Shown here: one piece after another, positions 49,107 to 61,164 of the stretch
Layout of the letters: each line of letters starts with the position of its first letter
Position numbering within the stretch: position 1 is the first letter of the stretch
Source of the DNA: Chromobotia macracanthus
Taxonomy: Eukaryota; Chordata; Actinopteri; Cypriniformes; Botiidae
Reading direction: 5' to 3'
Length of the DNA stretch: 64,000 bases
Assembly (NCBI GenBank): GCA_036877525.1
Contig: JAZGTH010000002.1
Span: 12,273,501 to 12,337,500 of the forward strand
Notes under the pieces: generated by a model
The model's database searches: none
What the model saw: the letters and a program-made list of their open reading frames with translations, nothing else
Told to the model about the DNA's origin: nothing
Position numbers and translations under genes: made by a program

Positions 49107-50568
49107 CTACTAGAGCTAAGTTAGGTTCGGTAAAGCTACCATTGGGCTGGTAACATGTGGCTTGCAGAACAACCCAGTGTTGTTTGTTTATCTGCTGTAT
49201 AACATTGAATTGTGTTAGTCATATGTGTGCTAGTATTGGGAAACTCCACTCAGAGGAGGCCTGTTAGACTTAAGTTTTCTTCATGGAGCGAAACTCACTG
49301 GATGGAACTGATTTGAATCGTATTACTCTCAATATTTGCCTTGACACACAAATGAAACATAAACCTGAGGGGGTCTGTTTAAAGAACTCCTTCTGCCCTT
49401 CACATGGAAAAGTCGCTGCTTTTGCCTGTACATGCACACGCACGGTCACACCCAAACAGATTCACTCCTCTTTACTGCAGACCATGTTGAATCGGTTCGA
49501 AGCTCACTGAACTGGCTAAAACTAGGCCTGTCAGTTTAATACATAAATGGACTGTGATTAACTATAAAAATATAATTCCATTTAGAAATATAATTATGAA
49601 TAAAATATTAGAAGCTGAACTGAGGTTTATGTCACTAAAATATTATGAAACATGACACAACAACCAAAGTTTGTACATACGTCTACAAATGTTTATCATT
49701 CAGATCTAAATCATAAAACTTAATCAAAGCCACTACGCAGACTTTAGGCCAGCGATGGGCTTATACTCAATGATATACAAACAATATACGTGACCTGTGC
49801 TGGCAAAATAAGACAGAATGAACAGAATGCTTAAATTGAATTTACGCATCAGCTACAATAACGTCTTTGAATGTCGTCTTCTGGGGACTTTCACAGGAAA
49901 TACTGCACACTGAATTCAGTTAATTAATTGGCTTACTGTGTAATTAATTTCAATTCAATTTTTAAATCAATTAAAGGCTTTATCAAAAACAGCACTAAAC
50001 AGCAAGAGATCGAGAAGCAAGTGAGATGGACAGAATGTGTAATTTAAAACGAGAAAGTTTAACATGTTTTACATTATGCTCTGCATCGCAGTATGGGCTG
50101 TTTTTTTGTAGAAGCTTGAAAAAAGATACCGAAAGCCGTCTAAGCCAAACATTTTCCTAAATGCTTCAGGTCGCGGTCAGCAAACGATCCAATTCAGCAT
50201 TATGGAGGAGCATAAACGTACCACACACTCAATGACAAATGGCCGAATTTAATCCCTTTCTTATTGGTAATCAGATACAGGGTCTGTCTGCAGCGAAAAC
50301 ATACATTTGCTTAATTTAACGACACAAGATGTAATTTAAAAGTGGGTCATGAGAAATGACGTCATCGGTCTACACTGTTTGACACCCAGTGTGCATGAGT
50401 TTGTTGGGGTTGTCGTAGTACAAGTCGAATTATCCTCTGGAGTTCCTTGAAGTACACAAACCTTTAAAAATTAATGTGGGACAAATTTGTCATAATGATA
50501 TCAATCATTAAACTTTCAAAGCACAATTAAAAAATGTCGCCATGCACATGAATATCATCATCTTCTCA
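49107..50568. other. unique AT-rich DNA, no gene seen
   Basis: No repeats or exons recognised. A perfect CRE palindrome TGACGTCA lies at 50357-50364 outside any element I can name. Confidence 0.5.
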
Positions 50569-50880
50569 CCCAGCTGACAGGGAACATTGTCAGAACGTCG
50601 ACTTATGTTCTTTAAAGTTCTCTCAAAGTGATCAAAACATTCTTGTAGGAACATTAGTGGAATGTTATATATTGTGTATCAAAAATGTTTTTTTTTGTTA
50701 GTCGTTTTAAAACGTTACACAATTAAACACGCTTAAATGATGCTCTTATAACCACGCAATAACGTTAATACAGTGTCTAAAAAAGTGGACCTGAAATGTT
50801 CCTAGAACATTCAAAAAAACATTTTTGTTACCTAACGGAAACGTTAGGGAAATGTTCTAACAATCTAAAATTGTTAGCTG
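50569..50880 (+). mobile_element. CAGCTAAC element, nearly full length
   Basis: Starts cccagctgacagggaacatt and ends caatctaaaattgttagctg, with the last GGG altered. Confidence 0.88.
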
Positions 50881-51929
50881 TTATCTCATGAGAAACCTTA
50901 ACGTCAGTAATTCATGTCAAATCAGATTGTTGGAGGGACAAAAACTCAGGAAAGTTTACTTAAAACTCCTCGCCATTGTTTGCCTGTCTGTCTGTCTCTT
51001 GTTTTTTTTCTTTGTCTGTTAAGCTTTAGTAATAATTGCACCTTGAGTGCAGAACAGATGTATTATAGATGTCCTCTCTGGTTTCTGATCCTGAGATCCG
51101 GGCAAACTGCCTCCATATGCTCTTTTTCCATACGCTGTTGCTGCTCTGGAATTCTGTTTATGTACGCTGTCAAACTTCTCACTGTGTGAGAACAAAAGCA
51201 GCAGAAGTAATTATGGTCTGGGTGAAAGGCTGGATCGAGCGAGAAGGACGTGTGGAAACAGAGAGAGGAGTGATGTGAAAATTAACCCTATGGATCATTC
51301 CTTTGCTGTCTAAGGAACAGTGGTTTAAATCCCAAAGCCAAACCCCCATATTCTCTGAGATTCCCATCAGTGTATCTATTCACACGGGAAGTCCGATCTG
51401 GGCTACATCCTGTGCTTTCATACTGGAAAATCTGACAGCTAACTAATGTTCTGTGGCCGCCTTCCTCTTCGAACCCACAACCAGCACCCCTGAAACAGTC
51501 CTTCCCCTGGCGACTCCGGGGTCCTGAGAAGGCAGGAAACTGGATTAATCCCATTCTGTGTGAACCGGCGAGGACTAAATCATGCCCTGTGGCTCCGCAG
51601 AGCCGCGTGTTTACGTAAGAGACGGAAAAACAATCAGAATTTCAGTGGAGTCTAAGAGCATGGACGAGTCTGGCCCGGACCGCGCTCGCAGTGTCAACAC
51701 GCCTGTTTGTGCTAAGCATGCATTTGCATAGCTCTGTTGACAGTTGTATACTAAAGACTGGTCTGCGTTCTTTGATGTCAAGATAATGTAATCAGAGACT
51801 GTTTGTTGAGATTCAGAACTTTCAGCACTCTGGCAAAGGAAAGCACACAAAAGACATGAGAATCAGTGGCTGAGACCCACTGAGAACCAGATCAAGGTCA
51901 ACACGGGCACTCCAGGTGTAACAGAGGTA
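50881..51929. other. unique, moderately GC-rich DNA, no gene seen
   Basis: Overlapping frames at 51069-51554 on both strands, none with a recognised domain. Confidence 0.45.
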
Positions 51930-52218
51930 CACGGCTAACACACTTAGGTTGTGAGAACATTTATCTAACACTTCCATTAGGTAACAAAAACATTACAGAT
52001 GTCAAAACCTCCAGTTTTTTAGATTGTTGTATTAACGTTATCTTATGGTTATAAGAACATTATTCAAACATTTTGTTAATTGTGTAATGATTTTAAAACA
52101 TTCCACTAACATTTTTGACATGAAGTTAAAAAACGTACTAATGTTACAACAAGAACTTTTCTTGATAACTTTGATAGAACTTTTACAGAACATTAGAGAA
52201 CGTTCCCGGTAAGCTGGG
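51930..52218 (-). mobile_element. CAGCTAAC element with 2-bp target duplication
   Basis: Termini cacggctaacacacttaggt and gttcccggtaagctggg, with ta on both sides. Confidence 0.87.
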
Positions 52219-52848
52219 TAGTCGTATGTGTTCCTTCATCTCTCTGAGACTAAACAGGATATTGACACTCGCTGAAGCTGAGGGGAGAGAATGTTTATAG
52301 TGCCTACATCAAATAAACTCTCGTATGCTTTATATATACCACCCTCAAAGCTGCCAGGAACCCACACACTTTACGCTAAGCTGGCTGTATCCTCTAATTA
52401 CAGTGCTGCTCTGACTAAGAAAATATTTACATCAGAGAAACACAGTTCATGCAGCAGAACTCAATCGAAACTTTGAAGGACTAAATATTGCCAAGATACA
52501 TATACACAAACATACGCATGTGCGCTTGTGAAAGCTTGCACAGACTGCATAAGACAGCAGCTTTATGGGCAGTCATGGGGTGAAGACAGGGTAGAAGAAT
52601 ATTGATCTGGTCTGGTTCACTTTGCAACTTCTTTAGACTGGCCAAGAACCGCCCAGGAAGTAGCTGTCTGACTGACATATAAATTGCCCATTCACAATCT
52701 GATGGGATGTTTAGGAGCGGGCAAATCTGAAATCTGATATTAACCTGAAAGCAGGTGACAATACAAGAATGGTATATTTCAGACATGTCTGCTCCAAGAT
52801 GAGTGAATTTCAATGAGTGAACTCCAAGATGAGTGAGTTTAAAGACAA

Positions 52849-53196
52849 CCCAGCTGACAGGGAATGTTTTTAGAACATTGGCTAAAAGTTCCCTCAAAGT
52901 TTTCTTAAAGATATCAAAAAATGTTCTTGCAGTAACGTTAGCAGAATATTTTTATTGTATATATCATATACATCCAAAACATTATTCTAAAGTAGTTAGT
53001 GGAATTTTTAAAAATGTTAAGAAACGTAAAAAAGTACGAATAACATTCTTACAAGGAAGAAATAACGTTCACACAATGTCTAAAAAAAGGGATGTATTGA
53101 ACGTTCCTAGAACTTTTAAAATAACATTTTTAACATTTTTGCTACTTAAGGGAAACATTAGGGAAACATTTTTACAAACTACAATTGTTAGTTGGG
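52849..53196 (+). mobile_element. CAGCTAAC element, full length with 2-bp target duplication
   Basis: Termini cccagctgacagggaatgtt and ctacaattgttagttggg, with aa on both sides. Just upstream, 52795-52840 holds a small direct repeat of ctccaagatgagtga. Confidence 0.92.
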
Positions 53197-54043
53197 AAAC
53201 CCCAAGCTATAATTTGTTGCTACTTATTTGACACTGCATGTCTCTCTCTCGTGTCATTTCCAGTGACATTATTCCTGACACAACAAGACGTTCATCCACA
53301 GAGCAAACCCAACTTGCCTCTAACTCACCAAACTCTATTACAATGCTCTGGTCTAGCAGATCTGGAACAAGAGAGGCTTTGAAAGTAGAATAGATGGGCA
53401 GATGGTGGGCTAAACTTAAATACCAGCCCAATCTTTTAATAAATCTGCAACAGGTGGCAGCACATGGTTTACATCACTGCGGTACTCGACTAAACATAGG
53501 CAATGGGATGGACCTTGCACAGGCCGGCAGTGGGGGATTATGGGTATAAACTGATAGTGAGAAACGGCTTTCCGTCCTGCTCCGGGCGGATGAAGGATGG
53601 TGTGTCTGTAAGCAGTCCGCCCCAGGGAAGTGAATTTTTCCCTGAGCATACTGTAAGTGACCATGTCTTTATCAAGGTGAAAATAGCCCACATGAGTATT
53701 CTTAACTAGCAGACACTGCGGCTCACAAACAACACACACACACACTGTTATGGCAACACTACCTTCTCTGTGTTTAGACTACAACACTAAGACAATGAGG
53801 TCTTGACTATGATGTAACCTTAGGGGAAAGCGTGCGTTTCTGTGTGTGGACGGAGAGCTGAGAGCCGCAATGTAATAATACTGGTCAGATGCTATATCTA
53901 ATCGAAACACAATAGCATGACAAAAAAGTGTCAACAAGGCTGAAGAAGACACAGACCTGAGGTGTTTTCTTATCTGAGATACAAGGATGTTGTTTAGCTT
54001 TACATGTGAAGCCATTTTGTTTACACATGAGGGCCGAGATGTT
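53197..54043. other. unique DNA, no gene seen
   Basis: Short (CA)8 at 53729-53745. Opposing open frames around 53416-53745 overlap on both strands with no domain. Confidence 0.5.
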
Positions 54044-54455
54044 CCTGCAGCTCAACTGGTAGAGCATGGTGCTAGCAACACCAAGGTCATGGGTTTAATC
54101 AAAGATTATAATATTAACAAAATGCCGCAGTTCTGTTACTATAAATGGAGGAAGGTGCGGTACTCAATATGGCCAATGTAGTGAAACAAGTCTCGTCTAC
54201 TAGTAGATCGAACCTATCGCCAATCGCTAAACTGAAACTGTCTATGGGGAAGAGCATTGTGAAGTACTTGACAGCCTTTGTGCATACAAAATACCTGAAG
54301 CTGGAAACAGAATTTATGGTACAGTTGATGTCTGATAGTTGGTCTGAAATACAGTGTTTTATTGTGACATTGACCAGCAATTGTAGAGATATCTGTCTGC
54401 CCTTTTGCTTTGGATAAAAGCGTCTGACAGACGCATGAATGTAAATATTAATTTG
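54044..54455 (+). mobile_element. composite DANA-like SINE
   Basis: Head: ttcctgcagctcaactggta and agagcatggtgctagcaaca. Tail: ttttgctttggataaaagcg, then tctgacagacgcatgaatgt. The roughly 290 bp between them does not match the compact copies at 2179 or 10244. DANA elements are known to be composite, so this may be the longer form or a copy carrying an insertion. Confidence 0.6.
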
Positions 54456-54806
54456 TCATTACTGCACTGTGACTACAGCAATCTATTCTCGATGCTCCAG
54501 TTGTGTTTGGAAACTTTGCAACAATTTTAGCTTCGCATTTGATGCAACATGACGTGATGTTTTCGTTCACGTCTGTGAGGATGATCAGAGATGGACCAAT
54601 CATATGGAGCTCCTGCTGTCAAAACCAAAATATGCAAAGTAAATATACAAAAATTGAACATAAAATTTTCACTATCATCAGACTGATCTGGTTAAACGGA
54701 CTATTTACTGTCCTGCTGTACATTACACGTTCTGTAGAGCAGATACTGTATCGCATATTCACACAGCAATGTGGTGAAAATGAATATATTTCAATTAGAT
54801 AATACT

Positions 54807-54849
54807 GCAGTGTGTGTGTGTGTGTGTGTGTATGTGTGTGTGTGTGTAT
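54807..54849. repeat. (GT)n microsatellite
   Basis: GT run with one tatg interruption. Confidence 0.93.
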
Positions 54850-55020
54850 CTATTTGGTGTGTTATTTTGTACCGCGAACAATGATACCTTTAGTACGCCA
54901 ACACAGACACACCCCACAAACAAACAAACAAACAAACAAAACAAGAATAGAAAAGTAACTTATCTGAGATAAGGGAATAAAGAAACATGAAGGAGAAAAC
55001 TATGGAAAAGTTAGAAGGTA

Positions 55021-55225
55021 CCCAGCTAACAATTTTAGTCAAACGTCAAAATGTTTTAGTTATTGCTTGGTTGAACGTTTTTAAAATGTTCCAGTAACAA
55101 TAAAAAAAAATGTTATGCTAACACTTTTAGAATGTTAGCCACTTAAACATAACAATGATATGTAACATTACTGCAAGAACATTTTTGATAACTTTGAGAG
55201 AACGTTAGCCAGTATTCTGAGAAGA
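55021..55225 (-). mobile_element. CAGCTAAC element, internally deleted, right end lost
   Basis: Starts cccagctaacaattttagtc and ends gagaacgttagccagtattc, stopping before the gttccctg terminus. Confidence 0.82.
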
Positions 55226-55413
55226 GTAGAGTTGTTTTTTCCAGCTGTGAGGCATCTGTTGGTTGGAGACCTCTGTGTTGTCACCACAACTTCAGAATAA
55301 CAAAGAATGAGAAGAGCAAGAGAGACAGAAGACAGAATAAAAACTGAAAAAGAGGAGGTGAAGTTCAAGCATCTGCATCGAGGAAGTTTTGACAAATGTA
55401 ATGTGAAGAAACT

Positions 55414-55675
55414 CCCAGGTAATAATTTTAGGTTGCAAGAATGTTTCCCTAACATTTCCATTGATTAAAAAAAATGTTAAAAATGTTATAAGAATATTTG
55501 AAACATCCAGTTTTTTGGGTATTAACAATATATATATACAAGAACATTATTTAAACAAAAAGTTTTTATATATGATATATAACATCAAAAAACATTGTAC
55601 TAATGTTACTGCAAGAACATTTTTTTGAGAACTTTGAGAGAACTTTTACAGCACATTAGCCTGTTTTCTGTTCTC
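55414..55675 (-). mobile_element. CAGCTAAC element, right end lost
   Basis: Starts cccaggtaataattttaggt, contains catccagttttttgggtatt and tatgatatataacatcaa, and stops at cacattagcctgttttctg. Same orientation as the copy 190 bp upstream. Confidence 0.82.
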
Positions 55676-56319
55676 CTTGGCTTTTCCTAAGCAACACACT
55701 TATAGTTATAGAATATACACTTAGAAATAGAAAAATAGAAATCCCGATATATTCCCCTATTTTAAAAACTCATTATTGTTCTGTGACATCAAACCACACT
55801 TGCAAACACAGCAGATAAAACAGAGAGTACAGATGGTTTTGTTTTTTTTAAACAATAACAAGACCACATCCTTCCACAAGGATTTTCCCACTATCCTAAA
55901 AACTCATTCACATGTCTTTTTCTGTACTGCACAGGTCCACTTATGTAGAGTCAGAAATCAATTCCTCTAACCGAATGAGGAGATGTGAAGGGTTGATCAG
56001 TCTAAACCAAATTAAAGCGATTGAATTTCAATGCAGTGAAGTGCATGTATGCGAGGATGTCGGTCTCCCATGGTTAGATTCTCGTAATCTTCCCACATCT
56101 GGGCGATATTAGTCATCAAATCTTTCATCACTTTGAACTCTGATCTGCCCACACTAGCTGTGGTGCTTATGCTCTCAGAAGCCACATTGTGCAGGTGTTC
56201 AATACAGTATGGAAGGAAACACACACACAAAATAAACCGTTTTCATGTGGTGTGTTTTGCTTTCGTTTTTTTCTTCTGTTATATTGTTATGGCCAGGTGT
56301 TGAAAAGATGCCCGAGAAA

Positions 56320-56812
56320 ATTAGATGTTCATGACAAGTAGATGCTCAGGAAAATTATGCTTAGAAAAACTTGATGTTAGGGAAACTAGATGCTCAGAAA
56401 CACTACATGCTCAGGAAAACTAGATGCTTAGGAAATCTAGATGCTCAGGAAAACTAGATGCTCAGGAAAACTAGATGCTCAGGTCAGTTATGTTTAGGAA
56501 AACTGGATGTTCAGGAAAACTAGATGCTCAAGAAAATTATGCTTAGGAAAACTTGATGTTAGGGAAACTAGATGCTCAGAAACACTAGATGCTCAGAAAC
56601 ACTAGATGCTCAGAAACACTAGATGCTCAGGAAAACTAGATGCTTAGGAAATCTAGATGCTCAGGAAAACTAGATGCTCAGGTCAGTTATGTTTAGGAAA
56701 ACTGGATGTTCAGGAAAACTAGATGCTCAAGAAAATTATGCTTACGAAAACTTGATGTTCAGGAAAACTAGACGCTCAGGAAAACTAGACGTTCAGGAAA
56801 ACTACACTACAA
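56320..56812. repeat. 17-bp minisatellite with higher-order repeats
   Basis: Basic unit ggaaaactagatgctca. Marker variants (aaaattatgcttag at 56351, 56533 and 56732; cagttatgttta; cagaaacact) recur at spacings of 182 and 199 bp. These differ by exactly one 17-bp unit, so larger blocks were duplicated. Confidence 0.93.
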
Positions 56813-56924
56813 GATAACATTTCAAAAAGAAAGCAAATTTGGAAGTAAAATAAGACATTCAGAAAGAAAGAATGGCGTGTATCGGACTGTTTCTGAAACT
56901 CTGAGCTGGATTCCACTGTGTATA

Positions 56925-56980
56925 GTGTGTGTGTGTGGTGTGTGTAGTATGTGTGTGTGGTGTGTGTAGTGTGTGTGTGG
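56925..56980. repeat. GTGTGTAGT-type short tandem repeat
   Basis: Alternating gtgtgtgtgtggt and gtgtagtgt units. Confidence 0.85.
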
Positions 56981-57467
56981 GGAAACGTGACCCAAATGAC
57001 CCTGTGGAGCTACAGCACTGATCAATAATAAATGAATGTAATTTTATCAAACAATGACAGCACACACAGAGCTTCCCTTTCTCTCTCTCTCTCTTTCTCT
57101 TCTACACTGGTCCCTATAGACTGCTTCAAGCCCAGTATCACAGCAGTGCCAAGCAGGTGTGTTCTTTGTGCGTGCACACACACACACACACACGCATACA
57201 GAGAAACCGACTTTCACCTCTTTCATCTCTTGCTGCCCTTGAATGCAGAGGTAAGGCCTATTAATCCCGTTATGCAAATGAACATGATAAATTCCTCAGT
57301 TTTCCATGCATACAATTCCCAGACACCCCCCGCTCTCCCCCTGCTATTCAATTAACACAAGGCAGGGTGGGGGTCCATGGGGCAGTGCCAATGCTTCAAC
57401 TCAGTCTTACAGTGGCAAAGCACCGGCCATGACAGATTGGCACATCCCCCTCCCTGCCCCCCACCCC

Positions 57468-57473
<6 letters not shown>

Positions 57474-57502
<29 letters not shown>

Positions 57503-57512
57503 ACACACACAC
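57474..57512. repeat. (AC)n microsatellite
   Basis: AC run with one t interruption. Confidence 0.93.
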
Positions 57513-58449
57513 CGCCACTTTTCTAATTCCCAAGAGTTTGGACCACACACACAAATGTGTGTGTGTGTCATTCCGGCTATGCGGTACCTTTTGAACTCTG
57601 CAACTTTTAAAACATTAATATGCACATGTTGTAATTTAAGAAATAATTTCTATTGAAGGGCAAACAGACTTTCAGAAATAGGCCCTGGTCAAGCTACTCA
57701 AAATGTTATTAATTTTGACTTGAATAATAGTAAGAAATCGTTATCATCATACCTAACAGGATGGAATTCATAAAAATATAACAAATAATAATAATAGAAA
57801 AATTGTATGTTCATGATTGCCGTTTTCCCGCCAGAACTGGTTGATAATATATTAGAAAATACATAAACAAAATATAAAGTGATATTGAGGACATTTAAAA
57901 AGTGCGATTGCATAGAAGCATGTTGATTTAACACAATACACTGAACTCACACAATATTTAATAAATTACACCAGCCACCCTTTTGGTGTAATTCTACAAA
58001 GTACAATATTCAACACTTTAAGAATTCTGTGAATGTTTTACTGACTACACACAAGTCGAAGTGCTGAGACCATAACAACTTTTAAAAAGAGCTGAATATC
58101 TCTTCCTCCAGCACTTAATGAATTCATAATACATATAAAGACACTTCCTATTACCATATTTAAAACAAATACATTCCCTTTTCTCTGCTGGTCTGCATTT
58201 AAACTTTTGCTTTAGCTTTGTACTATTCTTATTCACCCTCAAAAGTCTCTATTTTTACTAATATTGTCCTTCTGTACCGAATTGTATCTTCTTTTTTTGG
58301 CAAGTCCTCCTGTATAAAAAGCTACAAAATAAATAAATAAAAAAATTATAAAACAGTACGCTTGAGTTTGTAATTGTGGTATAAAATAACATAAGATGTG
58401 CTAATCGTTTGTTATTTGTTTACAGTAACTCTAACTGAACAGGCGTGTA
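57513..58449. other. unique AT-rich DNA, no gene seen
   Basis: No repeat or exon recognised. Confidence 0.5.
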
Positions 58450-58688
58450 TCTTAATTTACCTGTATGACTTTTTTCTTCTGAGGAACACAAAAGAAGATA
58501 TTTTGAGAAATGTCCCAGTGGTTTTGTGTCCATACAATGGAAGTCAATGGGTGCCACTGTTGTTTGGTCACCAACATACTTCAACATTTCTTCTTCTGTG
58601 TACCTCAGAAGCAAAAACGTCATACAGGTTTGGAATGACATGAAGGTGAGTAAATGATGGAAGAACTTTCATTTTTACCTTTAAATGA
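58450..58688. mobile_element. TTCACCC-family short inverted-repeat element
   Basis: acctgtatgacttttttctt and aggaacacaaaagaagatat, centre ccatacaatggaagtcaatg, right half gtcatacaggtttggaatga and ggtgagtaaatgatgg. The left terminus is truncated. Confidence 0.8.
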
Positions 58689-58749
58689 ACAAATGCTTAT
58701 TAACAAAGTTGTTGATACTACAACCTCACGTGTAACTTTAGTACATCCT

Positions 58750-58779
58750 AGAGAGAAAGAGAGAGAGAGAGAGAGAGAG
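58750..58779. repeat. (GA)n microsatellite
   Basis: GA run with one interruption. Confidence 0.93.
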
Positions 58780-59044
58780 GGGTTAAGCGACATAATACGA
58801 CTTCTTATTGAAGGAATGTAGTGTCTCTTTTCCGTCCTCTCTCTCTGCGCTTTGGCAAGACTCTTACACAGTCCCAGATGGTCGTCACGGTGATTCACAA
58901 TGTCATGCTGTCTGTTGCCGGGCAGCACAGTACAGTCTAAGCCCACAGTGATGTGTTTCTGTTTGTGTGTATGTGAAGTCTTTCACATACATGTTGTGTT
59001 TGATATGCTAGTGAAGGTACAGGTGTTGAATTCCTAAATATTAT

Positions 59045-59118
59045 GTGTTGGGTAAGTCTTGGTTAGGTGTGAGTGCTTTGAGGTTTTTGTAGGCTGGTTT
59101 TTTGTATGTTGGCCCAGT
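59045..59118 (+). repeat. outlying diverged units of the 46-bp minisatellite
   Basis: tgttgggtaagtcttggtta, then gtgtgagtgctttgaggttt aligns with the array unit (gttgggtaaatgt..., gtgttagtatcttgaggtgt). The units stop at the left edge of the CAGCTAAC element. Confidence 0.6.
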
Positions 59119-59470
59119 CCCAGCTAACAATTTTAGATTGTAAGAACATTTCTGTAACGATACCATTAAGTACATACAGAAACATTAAAAATTGATTTTG
59201 AAAGTTCTAGGAACAGTCAAAACCTTCACTTTTTTAGACGCTGTATTAACATTATTGCTTGGTTATAAGAACGTTATTCAAACATTTTTAAATTCTGGAA
59301 TGTTTTAAAAACTTTTTATAAACTTTTTTTTACGTTTTTAGATATTTTTGATTTATGATATACAACTCTAAAACGTTCTACTAATGTTACAGCAAGAACA
59401 TTTTTTGATAACTTTGAGAGAACTTTAAAAAACATTAGCCCTGTTCTGATAACATTACCTGTTAGCTGGA
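59119..59470 (-). mobile_element. CAGCTAAC element, full length, inside a minisatellite
   Basis: Termini cccagctaacaattttagat and acctgttagctgga, with gt on both sides (2-bp target duplication). Minisatellite-like units lie on both sides. Confidence 0.92.
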
Positions 59471-59489
59471 GTTTATTTTAAGGTGTTTG

Positions 59490-60530
59490 CATGCTCGGTA
59501 TATGTTGGATGTGTGTGAGTATCTTTCAGTGTTTTTGTGTAAATGTTAACTCTGTGTTAGTATCTTGAGGTGTTTGTGTGTTGGGTAAATGTTGGATGTG
59601 TGTTAGTATCTTGAGGTGTTTGTGTGTTGGGTAAATGTCGGCTGTGTGTTAGTATCTTGAGGTGTTTGTGTGTTGGGTAAATGTCGGCTGTGTGTTAGTA
59701 TCTTGAGGTGTTTGTGTGTTGGGTAAATGTCGGCTGTGTGTTAGTATCTTGGTTTGTGTTGGGGTGTTTGTGTGTTGGGTAAATGTCGGCTGTGTGTTAG
59801 TATCTTGAGGTGTTTGTGTGTTGGGTAAATGTTGGATGTGTGTTAGTATCTTGAGGTGTTTGTGTGTTTGGTAAATGTCGGCTGTGTGTTAGTATCTTGA
59901 GGTGTTTGTGTGTTTGGTAAATGTCGGCTGTGTGTTAGTATTTTGAGGTGTTTGTGTGTTGGGTAAATGTCGGCTGTGTGTTAGTATCTTGAGGTGTTTG
60001 TGTGTTGGGTAAATGTCGGCTGTGTGTTAGTATCTTGAGGTGTTTGTGTGTTTGGTAAATGTCGGCTGTGTGTTAGTATCTTGAGGTGTTTGTGTGTTGG
60101 GTAAATGTTGGATGTGTGTTAGTATCTTGAGGTGTTTGTGTGTTGGGTAAATGTTGGATGTGTGTTAGTATCTTGAGGTGTTTGTGTGTTGGGTAAATGT
60201 CGGCTGTGTGTTAGTATCTTGAGGTGTTTGTGTGTTTGGTAAATGTCGGCTGTGTGTTAGTATCTTGAGGTGTTTGTGTGTTGGGTAAATGTCGGCTGTG
60301 TGTTAGTATCTTGAGGTGTTTGTGTGTTGGGTAAATGTTGGCTGTGTGTTAGTATCTTGAGGTGTTTGTGTGTTGGGTAAATGTTGGATGTGTGTTAGTA
60401 TCTTGAGGTGTTTGTGTGTTGGGTAAATGTCGGCTGTGTGTTAGTATCTTGAGGTGTTTGTGTGTTGGGTAAATGTCGGCTGTGTGTTAGTATCTTGAGG
60501 TGTTTGTGTGTTGGGTAAATGTTGGCTGTG
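59490..60530 (+). repeat. 46-bp minisatellite, about 22 units
   Basis: gtaaatgt starts at 59539, 59585, 59631, 59677, 59723, then 59779 and every 46 bp to 60515. One unit carries a 10-bp insertion (spacing 56). Three unit variants (tcggctg, ttggatg, ttggctg) and a ttggg/tttgg polymorphism alternate along the array. Confidence 0.97.
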
Positions 60531-60928
60531 GGTGGGATATCGGAGTGGTTGTTTTATTGGGTGCTATTGTTTGGGTGTTTGACGGGTTTGTATTTTGGAT
60601 AGACAAAGACTGTGTCCGGATTTCAGCGGGGTTTAAAGGGATTAAGTCTTGAGAAATCTGTGTGATGGGTAGATTGAAATAAGACAGTCTGAGGGCATTG
60701 TGTGTTGGGTAAATGGGTGCAGTGTGTGGGGTATGATGGGATTGCGTGTGGTACTGTGAGGCCTATAGCCTGCCTGGTGTCAGACCTGCACCATCTAGCA
60801 GGGGCTGGATCTGTGCCAAGCTATGACATCATCTCCTGCTCCATGCTGCTCAGAGCCGTGCGCTCTGAAACGATAAATCCTCTCCAGGCACTGGGCTCTG
60901 CACAGACATGCAGCAGAATACGCCATTG

Positions 60929-60929
<1 letters not shown>

Positions 60930-60995
<66 letters not shown>

Positions 60996-61022
60996 TACAC
61001 AAACACACACAAACATACACAA

Positions 61023-61054
<32 letters not shown>

Positions 61055-61118
61055 ACAAACATACACAAACACACACACACACACCCACAAACATACACAA
61101 ACACACACACACACACAA

Positions 61119-61158
<40 letters not shown>

Positions 61159-61164
61159 ACACCC
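60930..61164. repeat. (CA)30 followed by compound CA/CAAA/CATA array
   Basis: A perfect CA run to about 60990, then imperfect units of acacaaacatacacaaac. Long His/Thr and Cys/Val frames through it are repeat artefacts. Confidence 0.97.

Noticed and set aside
54145..54417. 90-residue open frame
   Set aside because: It lies wholly between the head and tail of a SINE, with no homology recognised.
56320..56812. Possible CRISPR-like array
   Set aside because: The repeats are contiguous 17-bp units without spacers, in a vertebrate genome; it is a minisatellite.
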